A stretch of DNA of 9,409 nucleotides from Actinomycetes bacterium. GTDB lineage: Bacteria > Planctomycetota > Phycisphaerae > JAACET01. The stretch lies in contig DAOVKO010000071.1 of the NCBI GenBank assembly GCA_030631725.1, positions 1 to 9,409 on the forward strand, given 5' to 3'. Both the position numbers and the translations under genes were made by a program. The notes under the pieces are model-generated. The model searched no databases and was not told where the DNA came from. It saw nothing but the letters and a program-made list of their open reading frames with translations. Below, piece after piece: positions 1-6,436 of the stretch; the stretch's first letter is position 1; each line of letters starts with the position of its first letter.

Positions 1-1
1 G

Positions 2-1255
2 GCTGTGACTGACGTGGTCAAATCGTTGGCCGAGCAGTCTCGAACTGTCAAGAGCAACGAGGAAGTCCGCCAGGTAGGCACGGTCTCTTCCAACAACGAC
101 AAAGAAATCGGGCAATTGCTGGCCGATGCCCTGAAAAAGGTGGGCAAGGAAGGTGTCATTACGGTTGAAGAAGGCAAAGGGCTGGAAACCACCCTGGATT
201 TCGTCGAGGGCATGCAGTTCGACAAGGGCTTTATCTCCCCTTACTTCATGACCGATCCACAAAGGCTCGAAGCGGTGCTGGAAGACTGCTACATCTTTAT
301 TTACGAGAAGAAGCTTTCCAACCTGCGGGAGCTTATTCCGGTGCTGGAGAAGGTGGTGGCAGCGGGCAAGCCGCTGCTGGTGATCGCCGAGGACGTGGAG
401 GGCGAGGTCCTGGCGGCGCTGGTAGTGAATAAGCTGCGGGGCATGATGCAGGTCTGTGCGGTGAAGGCCCCCGGATTCGGCGATCGGCGCAAAGCTATGC
501 TGGCTGATATTGCCGTGCTTACAGGCGGGACATTTATCTCCGAGGACCTGGGCCTGAAGCTCGAGAACCTCACGCTCAACGAGCTGGGCAGGGCCAAACG
601 CATAGTAGTGGACAAAGAGAACACTACTATCGTTGAAGGGGCGGGCAAGAAGGCGGATATCTCGGCCCGGGAGGAGCAGATCCGCATGCAGGTTGAAAAG
701 ACTACCAGTGACTACGACCGCGAGAAACTGCAAGAGAGGCTGGCCAAGCTGACCGGCGGAGTGGCCCTAATCAATGCCGGGGCAGCTACGGAAACGGAGA
801 TGAAAGAAAAGAAGGACCGTATCGAAGATGCCTTACACGCCACGCGGGCGGCCATGGAAGAAGGAATCGTAGCCGGCGGCGGCGTGGCTCTGCTGCAGGC
901 GAAGAAGACCTTGACGGCCGGACGTAACAAGGCCCGCGGCGACGAGAAGATGGGCTACGATATCATAACTAGGGCTATAGAAGGACCCGCCCGTCAGATC
1001 GCGACCAACTCCGGGGCCGATGGCTCGGTCACAGTAGCGGGCATCGCTGAAAAGGCCCAGAACTGGGGCTACGACGCCCGGACCGGAGAATTCGTGGATA
1101 TGTTCAAGGCCGGCATCGTCGATCCGACCAAGGTCGTCCGAACCGCCCTGCAGAACGCAGCCTCGGTGGCGGGTTTGATGCTGACCACCGAAGTGATGGT
1201 AACTGAACTAAAGGAGGGCAAAGACGAAGAAGCCGTCCATGGGGCCGTAAGCTAG
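2..1255 (+). CDS. groEL: Chaperonin GroEL (Hsp60), 5'-truncated by the window edge
   Basis: This is the 60-kDa subunit of the cytosolic chaperonin that folds proteins in an ATP-driven double-ring cage with GroES. The reading frame is already open at the left edge, and the first GTG (position 5) lies inside the conserved protein, so about 120 N-terminal residues are missing. These include the nucleotide-binding DGTTT region. Counting from that GTG, visible landmarks are VGKEGVITVEEGKG (about 46-59), the apical-domain KAPGFGDRR block, and GAATETEMKEKKDRIEDALHATRAA followed by EEGIVAGGGVALL. The Asp of EDALHATRAA corresponds to the catalytic Asp of the family. The C-terminus ends in EEAVHGAVS and has no Gly-Gly-Met repeat tail. 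Identification is secure. Any groES and heat-shock operator would lie upstream, outside the window. Confidence 0.97.
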   Translation, partial: AVTDVVKSLAEQSRTVKSNEEVRQVGTVSSNNDKEIGQLLADALKKVGKEGVITVEEGKGLETTLDFVEGMQFDKGFISPYFMTDPQRLEAVLEDCYIFIYEKKLSNLRELIPVLEKVVAAGKPLLVIAEDVEGEVLAALVVNKLRGMMQVCAVKAPGFGDRRKAMLADIAVLTGGTFISEDLGLKLENLTLNELGRAKRIVVDKENTTIVEGAGKKADISAREEQIRMQVEKTTSDYDREKLQERLAKLTGGVALINAGAATETEMKEKKDRIEDALHATRAAMEEGIVAGGGVALLQAKKTLTAGRNKARGDEKMGYDIITRAIEGPARQIATNSGADGSVTVAGIAEKAQNWGYDARTGEFVDMFKAGIVDPTKVVRTALQNAASVAGLMLTTEVMVTELKEGKDEEAVHGAVS

Positions 1256-1260
1256 TGCGG

Positions 1261-1385
1261 AAAAATCAAAATGCAGAATGAAAAATCAGGCTGGAGACTG
1301 TAGGCTGGAGACTGGAGGAAATCAAGAAACCGTCTTCCTCCGGCCTACAGGCTACAGGCTACAGCCTGTTTAAATTTTGATTTTT
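1261..1385. repeat. Long imperfect palindrome built of short tandem units
   Basis: The sequence after groEL folds on itself over about 125 bp. The outer ends AAAAATCAAAAT (1261-1272) and ATTTTGATTTTT (1374-1385) are exact reverse complements. The inner arms, 1287-1320 and 1335-1368, pair at 28 of 34 positions by hand alignment around a 14-nt loop. The left arm contains a 14-bp unit repeated twice (1288-1301 and 1302-1315, 13/14 identical). The right arm contains a 7-bp unit, (C/G)CTACAG, three times in tandem (1344-1364). No reading frame is evident. It resembles a dispersed intergenic palindrome (REP- or MITE-like). That classification is inferred from shape alone, because only one copy is in the window. 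Confidence 0.75.
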
Positions 1386-1395
1386 GATATTATTT

Positions 1396-1445
1396 CAACG
1401 GCGGGTCGGCGTGTTCTGTAACCTTCGAGCCGCCGTTGTCTTTTT
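1396..1445 (+). terminator. Putative rho-independent terminator between groEL and dnaJ
   Basis: CAACGGCGG (1396-1404) pairs perfectly with CCGCCGTTG (1430-1438) to give a 9-bp, GC-rich stem. It is followed at once by TCTTTTT (1439-1445). The orientation fits termination of transcription arriving from groEL. The 25-nt loop is longer than usual, and the structure ends only about 20 bases before the dnaJ start. A role as a 5'-leader structure of dnaJ is therefore also possible. Confidence 0.6.
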
Positions 1446-1463
1446 GCTAAGAGTTGTGTGCTT

Positions 1464-2585
1464 ATGCCTAAGCAACGGGATTACTACGAGGTACTTGGGG
1501 TGGGCAGAGAAACCTCGGCCGATGAGATCAAATTGGCTTATCGGCGAATGGCCATGAAGTATCACCCGGATCGCAATCGGGACAACCCGGAGGCTGACGC
1601 TAAGTTCAAGGCCTGCTCGGAAGCCTACGAGGTGCTCAGCGACCCGGAGAAGCGCAGCCGTTACGACCGCTTCGGGCACGAGGGTCTGCGGGGTGTAAGC
1701 CTGCACGACTTCTCGCACATGGGCTTTGAAGACATCTTCAGCATGTTCAATGACATTCTGGGTGGGGGTGTCTTCGGGGGCCGGGCACGGGGAGGTCCAC
1801 AACGAGGTTACGATCTGGAAAGCAGCGTGGAGCTCAGTTTGAACGAAGTGGCCGACGGCGTCGAACGCACCCTGGAATACAAACGCCAGGATTATTGCGA
1901 TAATTGCAAGGGCAGCGGAGCCAAACCGGGCTCTCAGCCTCAAACCTGCCGAACCTGCGCGGGCAGCGGACAGGTGCGCCAGGGCGGATTGGGCGGTTTC
2001 TTCCAGATGGTGCGGACCTGTCCGACCTGCGGGGGCCGAGGCAGGGTGATAGTTGAGAAGTGTCGCAAGTGCCGGGGCACGGGCCGGCAGATAAAGCAGC
2101 AGACGGTTACGGTGAAAATCCCCGCTGGAGTGCACGATGGCCAAGCCGTGCGCCTCAGCGGTGAGGGCGAAGCCGGTCAGCACGGAGCCCCACGCGGAGA
2201 CTTGTATTGCTATGTGAAGGTAAAAAAGCACCCCTTCCTGCTGCGGGACGGCGATAACCTGCTCTGTGAGTTACCGGTGAGTTTCGCGATGAGTGCACTG
2301 GGAGCAACGGTGGAAGTGCCGACCCTGGAGGGGATAGAAGATCTGGATGTGCCGGCGGCAACGCAGCCGGGTGATACTATACAGATCCGCAACAAGGGCC
2401 TGCCTCGCCTGGGGCGCTCCGGCAGGGGAGACCTCTACGTACGGATAGTGGTGGAAATCCCCCGCAAGCTCAACAAACACCAGAAACAATTACTCGAAGA
2501 GTTCCGCCAAACTGAAAAGAAGAACAATAATTTCCCGCAAACCAAGAGTTTTCTGGAAAAGCTCACAAGCTATTTATCGAGGTAG
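1464..2585 (+). CDS. dnaJ: Chaperone protein DnaJ (type I Hsp40)
   Basis: DnaJ is the cytosolic J-domain co-chaperone that delivers unfolded clients to DnaK and stimulates its ATPase. All type I domains are present in 373 residues, a normal length. The J domain is at about 4-70, with HPD at 34-36. A Gly/Phe-rich linker follows (about 71-116). The zinc-binding region has four CxxCxGxG repeats: C145DNC, C162RTC, C186PTC and C200RKC. A C-terminal substrate-binding and dimerisation domain follows. I chose the ATG at 1464, which gives MPKQRDYYEVLG, the usual DnaJ beginning. A GTG two codons upstream is possible, and no strong Shine-Dalgarno sequence is visible for either. grpE follows after 51 bases, probably in the same transcript. 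No dnaK is in the window. Confidence 0.96.
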   Translation: MPKQRDYYEVLGVGRETSADEIKLAYRRMAMKYHPDRNRDNPEADAKFKACSEAYEVLSDPEKRSRYDRFGHEGLRGVSLHDFSHMGFEDIFSMFNDILGGGVFGGRARGGPQRGYDLESSVELSLNEVADGVERTLEYKRQDYCDNCKGSGAKPGSQPQTCRTCAGSGQVRQGGLGGFFQMVRTCPTCGGRGRVIVEKCRKCRGTGRQIKQQTVTVKIPAGVHDGQAVRLSGEGEAGQHGAPRGDLYCYVKVKKHPFLLRDGDNLLCELPVSFAMSALGATVEVPTLEGIEDLDVPAATQPGDTIQIRNKGLPRLGRSGRGDLYVRIVVEIPRKLNKHQKQLLEEFRQTEKKNNNFPQTKSFLEKLTSYLSR

Positions 2586-2636
2586 TAGCAGATAGGATTT
2601 GGTTCCTGACTTAACTGTTGGAAACGGAAAACGCTC

Positions 2637-3212
2637 ATGCTCAAACGCAAAGAAGACATAAAGAAACAACAGCTCGATGCAAAAGAACCTGCCCCGGATG
2701 AGTCAGCCTCGCAGGCTAAGGCCAAGATAAGCCACAAGAAGAAGGACCTTTTGGCCAAGCTGCAGCGGGTGACGGCCGATTTCGCCAACTATCAGAAGCG
2801 GATGGCCCGCAATGCGGCCGAAGCGCGGCAGTGGGCCAGGGCGGAGATGATCAAGAGCATCCTGCCGGCAATTGACGACTTCGAGCAGGCTCTGGAGGCC
2901 GGCAAAACGGCCCAGGACGTGCAGAGCCTGTTGGAAGGATTCGAACTGGTGCACGATCATTTATTGGCTATGCTGGGTAAGCAGCAGGTGGCGACCATTG
3001 CCACCCAGGGGCAAAAGTTCGACCCGGCGGTCCACGAAGCGATGCTGCATCAGGAATCGGCCGAACATGAGCCGGGCACGGTCATAGCAGAATTGCGCAA
3101 GGGCTATACAATGAATGGCCGAACCCTTCGGCCGGCCAGAGTGACGGTCAGCAAAAGTCTTACTTCCGAAGCGGCCAACCAAAACGACCAGAACCAGGAC
3201 AGTGAACAATAG
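2637..3212 (+). CDS. grpE: GrpE, nucleotide exchange factor of DnaK
   Basis: GrpE releases ADP from DnaK and so resets the Hsp70 cycle. The 191-residue product has the family's architecture. A Lys/Glu-rich, helical N-terminal region (about 1-60) includes the conserved DFANYQKRMARN segment. The helical middle part is ILPAIDDFEQAL (about 75-86). The C-terminal beta domain carries the family signature, KFDPAVHEAMLHQES and later GYTMNGRTLRPARVTVSK (about 127-173). A Gln/Asn/Asp-rich tail of about 15 residues ends the protein. The ATG at 2637 follows a purine-rich stretch but no canonical Shine-Dalgarno sequence. The gene lies 51 bases after dnaJ and is the last gene before the drop in GC content. 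Confidence 0.95.
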   Translation: MLKRKEDIKKQQLDAKEPAPDESASQAKAKISHKKKDLLAKLQRVTADFANYQKRMARNAAEARQWARAEMIKSILPAIDDFEQALEAGKTAQDVQSLLEGFELVHDHLLAMLGKQQVATIATQGQKFDPAVHEAMLHQESAEHEPGTVIAELRKGYTMNGRTLRPARVTVSKSLTSEAANQNDQNQDSEQ

Positions 3213-3263
3213 AATATCAAACCGCCGCTTCGATAGTCCTGGCCAAACTTTGAGAGGAATGGC

Positions 3264-3374
3264 ATGAACGAAGTGAGATATCAGATGTTGCGTCCGGCAC
3301 CACAGTTGTTTGAAAACACTTGTATAAACGAGCGTTATCGCCGCATTTCGCCTATTTACCGTTCCCAGAATTAA
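3264..3374 (+). CDS. Possible 36-residue peptide ORF after grpE
   Basis: An ATG at 3264 follows AGAGG (3253-3257) at a good distance and opens a 36-codon frame ending in TAA at 3372-3374. The peptide starts MNEVRYQMLRPAPQ and is rich in Arg, Tyr and Ile near the end (NERYRRISPIYRSQN). I recognise no family. It could be a real small protein, the surviving 5' end of a gene broken when the low-GC block arrived, or chance. Support is limited to the Shine-Dalgarno sequence and the position. Confidence 0.3.
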   Translation: MNEVRYQMLRPAPQLFENTCINERYRRISPIYRSQN

Positions 3375-3506
3375 CTGGTTTGACAATTTATGCTTGATAA
3401 TTCTTTGTTTAACACTAGAATTAGCCGTTTTGGATAATAGCGCAGAAGTAAGAATAACTTCTGGTTAACACAAATAAAACAATGGTTCGTTAAATTCAGA
3501 TAAATT
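3375..3506. other. AT-rich leader region before the formyltransferase gene
   Basis: These 132 bases mark the abrupt start of the low-GC block. A perfect TTGACA (3380-3385) is present, but the nearest good -10-like element, GATAAT (3396-3401), is only 10 bases away, so I do not call a promoter. No hairpin, RNA gene or repeat of the flanks is apparent. Confidence 0.4.
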
Positions 3507-4391
3507 ATGTTCCCTACCGAGCTTAAAAGTAAAGTTATTACTCTGCCCGAAACAGATGACCACTCGATTGTGCTGGTTACCGGCAATGACTTCAGGCATA
3601 GAAGGTTTGCCTACAGACTACAGAAGGAGTTTGGTGATCTGGTTCGGGTTTGGTACGAATTAGACAAGGATATTCCTGTCAAATATGTGGCGGCAGGTGC
3701 CGGGTCAAAACAGGCTGCAAAACCTGTGGAGTTGGCAAAAAGGAAAATAAGAGATGAGGAGACCGCTAAAAAGCTCGCTGAAAGTCACAATAAATCCCAG
3801 GCGAAGTTATTCGCAGAAGAGATTGAAGATTTGAAGGCGTATGCCAGCCTGAAGCCTGTGGGGATAAATCCGAAGGATGTACTTACTGAGGGTTTCAAGG
3901 ATGAAGTTCTAAAGTATAATCCTTATTTTTTTCTTACTCTTGGAGGCCCATTGTATCGCAAGCCTTTACTTGAATCTATCAGAGGAGCGGCAATAAATCA
4001 ACATGCCGGTCATTCTCCGGATTTCAAAGGAACGAACACCACCGAGTGGGCTCTTTATCATCGCAATCTTTTTTGTGTAAGCAGTACGGTTCATATTACT
4101 ATTACAGGTGCGGACGCAGGACCCATCCTGAGGCGGTCAAACCCGTGTATATTTCATAAAGACAGCTTCACAAATGTTTTCGCACGTATAGTAGCGCTTG
4201 GGACGGAGTTAATGATTGAAGTGGTGCAGGATATTATTAAAGATAAGAACATAATCGCTTTCGAACAATCACAGACAGCAGGGAAAACATACCTGGATCA
4301 GCAGTTTGATAAGGAAATGATAGAGTCTATTGAAAGAGATTTTGATAGCAACTGGCTTGAAGAAGAATTGATAAGACAACATAAATTTTAG
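3507..4391 (+). CDS. Formyltransferase-family protein (sugar formyltransferase or methionyl-tRNA formyltransferase-like)
   Basis: This 294-residue protein belongs to the N10-formyltetrahydrofolate-dependent formyltransferase fold. An N-terminal Rossmann-like strand and turn, IVLVTGNDFRHRRFAYRL (21-38), opens it. The catalytic Asn-x-His is in INQHAGHSPDFKG (N164, H166), and the third catalytic residue is probably D203 in GADAGPIL. The charged helical stretch at about 70-115 is not typical of methionyl-tRNA formyltransferase, and the C-terminal OB domain of that enzyme is not evident. A role on an amino sugar or other small amine is therefore more likely than on initiator tRNA. An in-frame TAA at 3501 supports the ATG at 3507, although no clear Shine-Dalgarno sequence precedes it. 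The gene is AT-rich and 13 bases upstream of the deacetylase gene, so the two are probably co-transcribed. Confidence 0.82.
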   Translation: MFPTELKSKVITLPETDDHSIVLVTGNDFRHRRFAYRLQKEFGDLVRVWYELDKDIPVKYVAAGAGSKQAAKPVELAKRKIRDEETAKKLAESHNKSQAKLFAEEIEDLKAYASLKPVGINPKDVLTEGFKDEVLKYNPYFFLTLGGPLYRKPLLESIRGAAINQHAGHSPDFKGTNTTEWALYHRNLFCVSSTVHITITGADAGPILRRSNPCIFHKDSFTNVFARIVALGTELMIEVVQDIIKDKNIIAFEQSQTAGKTYLDQQFDKEMIESIERDFDSNWLEEELIRQHKF

Positions 4392-4404
4392 CAGAATCGA
4401 AGAA

Positions 4405-5334
4405 ATGAAAAAAGGCTGGTACATATTAACTTATCATGATGTTTCGTGGGAAGAAAGCTCTTATCTGAGAGGAGTGGCCGGCAACGGAGATTTTGGAAGC
4501 AGTTGTCCGCCTGATGTCTTCAAAGAACATCTGGCGTGTTTGAGCAGACATGGTGAATTTGTCTCGGTTCAGGAGGGGTTTGAAAGGTATCAAAGTGGAG
4601 ATATAAAGGAAGCGATAATAAGCTTCTGGTTTGATGATGGGTTTGTCGGTGTCAGGAAGTATGCGTATTCTCTGCTGGAAAAATATAATGTTAAAGCAGC
4701 GGTGTCGGTCAACAGCAAATTCATGCTTAAAGAGGAGATGTTCTGGCAGCTAAAACTTTCTTTTTTAAGCCAGGTGGACGGCCTGAGGTTTTTGAGGAGC
4801 AGGCTGCGAAAATACGGTTATAAGAACAGCATGTTGATATGTGATTTCGTGCTGCATGAATTTTCCTTATCAATCCTCGATGAAATAGATGCTGTGTATA
4901 AGATTTTTACCAAGGAGCTGCACCGCAAGGACGCTTTTCGGGTCTTTGACGATGTTGAAGGTATTAAGTGGCTGAGAGATAACGGCTGGCTGATAGCCAA
5001 TCATTCCGCTTCTCACTATCCGGTTGGTGAAGACAGTTGTATCGAGATGTTCTCCGATGAATATAATGAATGTGAGAAGGTGCTGAATAATACTCTTGGG
5101 GTCAAAACAAAGTTCTGGGTATTGCCGTTTGACAAGCCGAGCTACCGGTCAGAGAAGCTGAAAGAGGTTTTCCACGGCAACAACAAAGAGGGCCGAGGCC
5201 TAGTTTTGGTGGGAGAGAAGATTAATAAAGAATATAGCGAAAAAGACGAATTTCTATATAGAATCCATTTGCCGATTATAAGCGGCAAAGAAATAATAGA
5301 TTACCTGGGAACAATTTGTTATCCAGACAGTTAG
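4405..5334 (+). CDS. Polysaccharide deacetylase family (NodB-type) protein
   Basis: NodB-family enzymes are metal-dependent carbohydrate esterases that remove N- or O-acyl groups from sugars in glycans or lipid-linked intermediates. In this 309-residue protein the metal-site motifs are visible. The YHDV strand is at 10-13, FDDG at 76-79 (D77, D78), and the H-S-x-x-H motif in NHSASHYP (H200, H204). A later segment, FWVLPFDKP (237-245), may stand for motif 3. Motif 1 reads SFWFDDGF instead of the usual TFDDGY. A region of about 80-100 residues lies between motifs 1 and 2, longer than in minimal NodB domains. No signal peptide or membrane helix is seen, which suggests a cytoplasmic substrate such as a nucleotide sugar or lipid-linked sugar. 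Base composition matches the upstream formyltransferase gene. Confidence 0.85.
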   Translation: MKKGWYILTYHDVSWEESSYLRGVAGNGDFGSSCPPDVFKEHLACLSRHGEFVSVQEGFERYQSGDIKEAIISFWFDDGFVGVRKYAYSLLEKYNVKAAVSVNSKFMLKEEMFWQLKLSFLSQVDGLRFLRSRLRKYGYKNSMLICDFVLHEFSLSILDEIDAVYKIFTKELHRKDAFRVFDDVEGIKWLRDNGWLIANHSASHYPVGEDSCIEMFSDEYNECEKVLNNTLGVKTKFWVLPFDKPSYRSEKLKEVFHGNNKEGRGLVLVGEKINKEYSEKDEFLYRIHLPIISGKEIIDYLGTICYPDS

Positions 5335-5440
5335 AGAGGGTCTTAAAAAGAGTAAGCCACAGGTTTGTATTGTTGGCCATGGTCCCGGGGACGGTTGATT
5401 TGAGCTGCCTGCCGCCAAAGGGGCAAAAGCGGATTGGTGT

Positions 5441-5445
5441 GGAGG
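5441..5445 (+). promoter_or_regulatory. Ribosome binding site deciding the start of the small ORF at 5451
   Basis: GGAGG lies five bases before the ATG at 5451. It favours this start over the in-frame ATG at 5379 or the TTG at 5316, which would overlap the deacetylase gene. Confidence 0.5.
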
Positions 5446-5450
5446 GAAAG

Positions 5451-5621
5451 ATGGCCCCCCAGGATGCCAGCGCCGAGTTCAGCCAGGAGACGCTGGCCGC
5501 TGCTGCGGAGGTGGTGATCAAAGAAGTGACGCACCGCTTGGAGAACCGGCAAGTCTACCACGGGCACGGCCGAAGTCTGCTTGAGGGACTGTGGAAAAAC
5601 GACAAAGATAAAGGCGATTGA
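5451..5621 (+). CDS. Small hypothetical protein (56 aa)
   Basis: The frame is open from 5316, but the ATG at 5451 has the only good ribosome binding site and gives a 56-residue, hydrophilic, mostly helical-looking product. It includes SQETLAAAAEVVIKEVTHRL and ends GLWKNDKDKGD. It has no cysteines, signal peptide or membrane helix. I recognise no family. It is the first ORF after GC content returns to the high background and lies 40 bases before the FmdB-family gene, so it may be the first gene of that short operon. Alternatively it is the 3' remnant of a longer gene cut by the low-GC block, since the frame stays open to the left through 5379. Confidence 0.5.
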   Translation: MAPQDASAEFSQETLAAAAEVVIKEVTHRLENRQVYHGHGRSLLEGLWKNDKDKGD

Positions 5622-5661
5622 ATCGGCTTTGGACTTTGTGAGTTTATTCGAGGATAAAGTA

Positions 5662-5988
5662 ATGCCCACCTATGAGTATCGGTGCCGTAAGTGTCAGCAT
5701 GAGTTTGAAGTCTTTCAGGCTATGACCGCCGGTGTGCTGAAGAAGTGCCCGCAGTGCGGGGAGCTGTCCCTGAAACGGTTGATCGGCCCGGGAGCGGCAG
5801 TGCTGTTCAAAGGTTCGGGATTCTATACCACGGATTACCGCTCCAAGAGCTACCAGAAGCAAGCCAAGGCCGAAACCGACAAGCAAGATAGCAAGAGCGA
5901 GAAATCGAAGACAAAGCAGACGGACTCTGCAGGTAAGAAGAAAGAGCCGGCAGCTGGGGATTCGAATCGGGAGAAAAAGACCGGCTAG
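5662..5988 (+). CDS. FmdB-family zinc ribbon protein
   Basis: The N-terminus MPTYEYRCRKCQHEFEVFQ, followed by KKCPQCG, is the hallmark of the FmdB family (putative regulatory proteins). The four zinc ligands are C8, C11, C29 and C32. The hydrophobic VLFKGSGFYTTDYR segment closes the conserved domain at about residue 68. The remaining 40 residues form a Lys/Glu/Ser-rich, low-complexity tail that is probably disordered. The family name comes from a gene in a formamidase operon, but its biochemical role is unsettled. The ATG at 5662 has GAGGA seven bases upstream, which favours it over the longer frame from 5581. yacG follows 34 bases downstream, so the two zinc proteins are probably co-transcribed. 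Confidence 0.88.
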   Translation: MPTYEYRCRKCQHEFEVFQAMTAGVLKKCPQCGELSLKRLIGPGAAVLFKGSGFYTTDYRSKSYQKQAKAETDKQDSKSEKSKTKQTDSAGKKKEPAAGDSNREKKTG

Positions 5989-6022
5989 CTCCGGGGGAAC
6001 TGAGAAGGGGGTTTGGGTATAG

Positions 6023-6241
6023 ATGAGCGGTCGTGAGAAATGTCGGTCCTGTGGGCGAAAGTTACCAGCCAAGGCTAAAGAAAGGAGCCCCTGGTATCCG
6101 TTCTGCTCCCAGCGCTGCCGGTGGGTGGACCTGGGGCGATGGTTTGACCAGAAATACGGCCTGACTGAGACAAATGGCCCCCTCAGCGGCCGGGAGGACC
6201 AGGAAGGCAGGACTAGTGGGGACAAAGCCGAAGGAGAATGA
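6023..6241 (+). CDS. yacG: YacG family protein (DNA gyrase inhibitor, zinc-binding)
   Basis: YacG is a small zinc protein that in E. coli binds GyrB and inhibits DNA gyrase. The 72-residue product has the complete zinc motif: C7-x2-C10 and, 17 residues on, C28-x3-C32 in PFCSQRCRWVDLGRW. The last stretch matches the family's PFCSxRCxxIDLGxW consensus. The tail after about residue 47 is hydrophilic and acidic, as in E. coli YacG. The Shine-Dalgarno-like AAGGGG (6005-6010) is about 12 bases from the ATG, somewhat far. The gene probably shares a transcript with the FmdB-family gene just upstream. The function is taken from the family, and nothing local shows the gyrase link. Confidence 0.9.
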   Translation: MSGREKCRSCGRKLPAKAKERSPWYPFCSQRCRWVDLGRWFDQKYGLTETNGPLSGREDQEGRTSGDKAEGE

Positions 6242-6266
6242 GGCTGGAAAAACTTTGTTTTTTTAC

Positions 6267-6296
6267 TTGGCTAGACCGCTTGGAGGGCTCTATAAT
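6267..6296 (+). promoter_or_regulatory. Candidate sigma-70 type promoter for the membrane protein gene
   Basis: A -35 element TTGGCT (6267-6272, four of six consensus bases) is separated by 18 bp from a perfect TATAAT (6291-6296). Transcription would start near 6303, giving a 5' leader of about 134 bases before the ATG at 6437. Within that leader GGCCG (6312-6316) and CGGCC (6322-6326) can form a small hairpin. This is the best promoter-like sequence I found in the window. Confidence 0.5.
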
Positions 6297-6436
6297 CTGC
6301 ACAAGCCCAAGGGCCGGGGTTCGGCCACTATATATGGACGGGCCCACCATCGGCAGTAGTAGGCAAATAACCTTCTAAGCAGGGCATTTGTTCTACAGAA
6401 AGCAACAGTCCATTATCTGATCGAAAGGAGAGGTCA

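Noticed and set aside
1261..1385. Considered as a CRISPR array because of the short tandem units
   Set aside because: The units are 7 and 14 bp with no unique spacers between them, and the overall arrangement is a palindrome.
1395..2231. Long minus-strand ORF (278 codons) opposite dnaJ
   Set aside because: It lies entirely antisense to a gene with full DnaJ domain structure. The translation is low-complexity (Ala/Leu/His/Arg) with no family motif.
3380..3401. TTGACA followed by GATAAT, promoter-like, before the formyltransferase gene
   Set aside because: The spacing is only 10 bases, too short for a sigma-70 promoter. At 16-18 bases there is no acceptable -10 element.
6241..6264. T-run after yacG as a terminator
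   Set aside because: The only pairing before the T-run is a weak A-T stem with a 3-4 nt loop. No GC-rich hairpin precedes it.
6174..6359. Plus-strand frame overlapping the end of yacG
   Set aside because: It overlaps a well-supported gene, covers the promoter region, has no ribosome binding site, and reads as composition-driven sequence.
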